This document shows, in pieces, positions 61,595 through 64,000 of a DNA stretch of 64,000 nt. Origin of the DNA: Pempheris klunzingeri (lineage: Eukaryota; Chordata; Actinopteri; Acropomatiformes; Pempheridae); the NCBI RefSeq assembly GCF_042242105.1, contig NC_092029.1:21004885-21068884 (forward strand). The letters are read 5' to 3'. The first letter of the stretch is position 1. Each line of letters begins with the position of its first letter. Under the pieces are notes generated by a model that saw only the letters and a list, made by a program, of their open reading frames with translations, was not told the origin of the DNA and did no database searches. The position numbers and the translations under genes are program-made.

Positions 61595-61697
61595 GTAAGG
61601 GACGTGAGATGTTCGAATATAGTTTGGAACAGTCATGATCAGAGAGACCGCTGACAATCTAAATGTTGTCCTGTTTGCACATTCTGGCCAAATAGAC

Positions 61698-61909
<212 letters not shown>

Positions 61910-62419
61910 AACATAAAAAGAAAGTATTTAACACCAGCATGTACCCCGGCAACGTTTGCACGTACATTTTACATGCTGTTTAATGTGCAGCAGCTAATTA
62001 GCTGTCTAGCTCGTTCAAAAAGCTAAAGGCAGGCAAAGAGTGCTTCATGCTTTTGAGTTCAATAAGACGGAGACTTGAGCAGGAAAAACTAATGTGGATA
62101 GTTGTTCAGGGTCCGTAGAAGCCTGCTGTGCAGACCAGTGGGACCTTCTGCTAGGCCTGCAATTCATCGCTGAGGTTCCTGCTTTATTCACAGTACTTTA
62201 TCACAGTGAGGTCTCTATCTACAGAGACGGATACCTAACAGTATTCCAAACCAGGATGCCCCCATCATGGCACCAAAAAATATGAAATGGTTCCTCATGT
62301 TTTTGTTCTATGGAGAGCACAGGACAAGTGCTTTACAGAGCAGAGGTGTGTACTGTAGCAGACCAAAAAGGTAGACACTGGACTGTTCAACCCAGCGCAA
62401 ACTTGAATGATAAATAGCA

Positions 62420-62695
62420 GAGTCGTGATGAATGATAATGAGGTGTATAAAATCAAGGCTGTTTTTAATGAATAATAATAATAATGAGATTGTGCCCTCA
62501 GCACATCATTCCTGTTTTAATCCAATCATTCATATATTTTGCAAAATAAGTTCATATTTAACAGCAAATTTATCAGTTAAATTGTATTTTTTATGCTGTC
62601 TCTTTGTATGACTCTTTATGACCCCTGCAGTCACATCAGAATCAGTCATTTTTTTCTCAATGGATTTAAGACCAGATATAATTCATGTAAACCAG
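62420..62695 (+). repeat. Diverged repeat pair, right member
   Basis: Aligns by eye with 59030-59300: GATAATGAGGTGTATAAAAT, CAAGGCTGTTTTTAATG, CTGTTTTAATCCAATCATTC, GCAAAATAAGTTCA and CTCAATGGATTTAAGACCAG. It contains an (AAT)n stretch at about 62472-62485 not present in the left member. Confidence 0.55.
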
Positions 62696-64000
62696 GGTGA
62701 CTGATGTCAGTGGGTTTCCTCCTCCTCCTCCTCCTCTGTGTTTACAGTGTCACTCTCCTCCTCCTTGTCTGCCCAAATCACGTGACCTTGCCAGGCCGCT
62801 GGATGCAGGAGCTCATGCTAGAACACACCTTCATTTACATACTGTCATATCTCCCCATTGCTTGTGGTAATAACAGCCAGGTCAGGGACAGGCAGTGACC
62901 GTGGACCAGTTTTGACCATCAGTAAGAAACAGGAAAGGAGCCGCGGTCTTCTGTCCTCTGCTTAGCTGACCCTCCCATCCTCCCTGACCTTGTCCCTATG
63001 CAGACTTTGTTGCTCTGGAATAGTGTCACGCTGTTTCTCCCTGCACCCCTGACGGAAAAGAACCCTCAGCACTACAACTGCTAGAGGGCTTTTGTCACTT
63101 GTAAACGTGTGATTTTTGGCCATGTGCTGAAATGACAGATGCTGGTTTTTCTTGTGTGGACAGTCGTCCATGCTGTCCTCCTGCCAAGATCAGGCAGGAG
63201 AAGCAGTGTTGGAGAGTTCAGGGAACTCTAAAAGAAAGAGAATGAGCTTTGTTCTCATGTTGTGCCATGGACAGCTGTGATCTAGTCAGTTGCACATTTA
63301 AGGATCAGAATACAAGAAGAGTGCAACACACAAGGTAATGTTATCTCAAGATCTGAGATCTTTAGTCTTCAGAGGAAACACATCATGGCGATGTCACTGA
63401 TCACGTGTCCTTACACAATGTCTGCACATGCTGTGTAGCAGCAGGTTTACAGAGCAGCAGCTTCAGTCCTCTGTCAGTGTCAACACAGGAGGTCTTTTCC
63501 ATGAATTCTCCTGGACTGTTGATAGCAGAGCATACTATCTGGTGTTGGTGCTCATGGTGTCGCACACAGTTGTATACAGCACTGAAACCATAAGTAAGTG
63601 AGTAAGTCACACACAAGTAATTGGGCAGGAATGATTGTACTGGCCAGCTTACAGGTGTGAACGTGTGTGACTGATGAAGCAAGCATTCCAGTGAAATCAT
63701 CCTGATTTAATAAAAGCTAAAAAAAAAGAAAAATACTACAGAAGTGATGTAGAACAGTTCCTGGGTCACCAAAATTTCCAAATTATCAAAAGTACGTGTT
63801 TGTGAGTGTTCAAGCCATTTGATGTCTGTGTAGGAGCGGGTGCTGCAAGAGATAGTCCAAGCTAGGAGAGACAAATGGTATTTTGCAAAGAACTGAGGAA
63901 GAGGAAATAATTAGTTTGAAGGATGGTTTTTAAAGTGATGTGTCTTTATTGTTTGTCAGAGGAGGGCAAGTATCTGCAACACATACTGGAGTGTGAAAGT

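Overview
This window is vertebrate nuclear DNA, almost certainly from a teleost fish. The coding content is split into short exons with GT..AG introns. The exon products match animal proteins along their length, and the repeats (decayed non-LTR retrotransposons, SINE-like remnants, long CA/GATA/TA microsatellites) are of the fish type. The gene order tube1 - ccn6 - fyn is that of human 6q21 (TUBE1, CCN6/WISP3, FYN), read in the opposite direction.

Layout. Positions 1-3068 hold the last five coding exons of tube1 (epsilon-tubulin) on the + strand. Positions 3650-7170 hold the complete five-exon ccn6 (wisp3) on the - strand, tail to tail with tube1. Positions 7171-13138 are intergenic, with a 28-bp tandem array and repeat remnants. 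Positions 13139-21589 hold a complete ten-exon SLC22-family organic-anion-transporter-like gene on the + strand. Its introns carry a 22-copy 11/14-bp minisatellite and two decayed LINE fragments. Positions 21590-25180 are its 3' UTR and intergenic DNA. At about 25.2-25.4 kb lies a CpG-rich block with a strong splice donor, which I infer to be a non-coding first exon of fyn. From 25417 to 61337 I see no coding exon and read the stretch as fyn intron 1. Positions 61348-61594 are the first coding exon of fyn (SH4 and unique region); the rest of fyn lies beyond the window.

The four genes are neighbours by ancestry rather than parts of one pathway: a centriolar tubulin, a secreted matricellular protein, a membrane transporter and a Src-family kinase.

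Hunt. I found no new multi-gene system. The most unusual signals are a near-perfect 32-bp hairpin at 32808-32877, two further perfect inverted repeats at 36259-36296 and 47163-47190 (the latter carrying paired M-box-like E-boxes), an unnamed interspersed repeat with four same-strand copies, a diverged repeat pair flanking the fyn coding exon, and a ccn6 VWC module reduced to four cysteines. All coordinates come from reading the sequence by eye. Family assignments are from remembered homologues, and no search was run.
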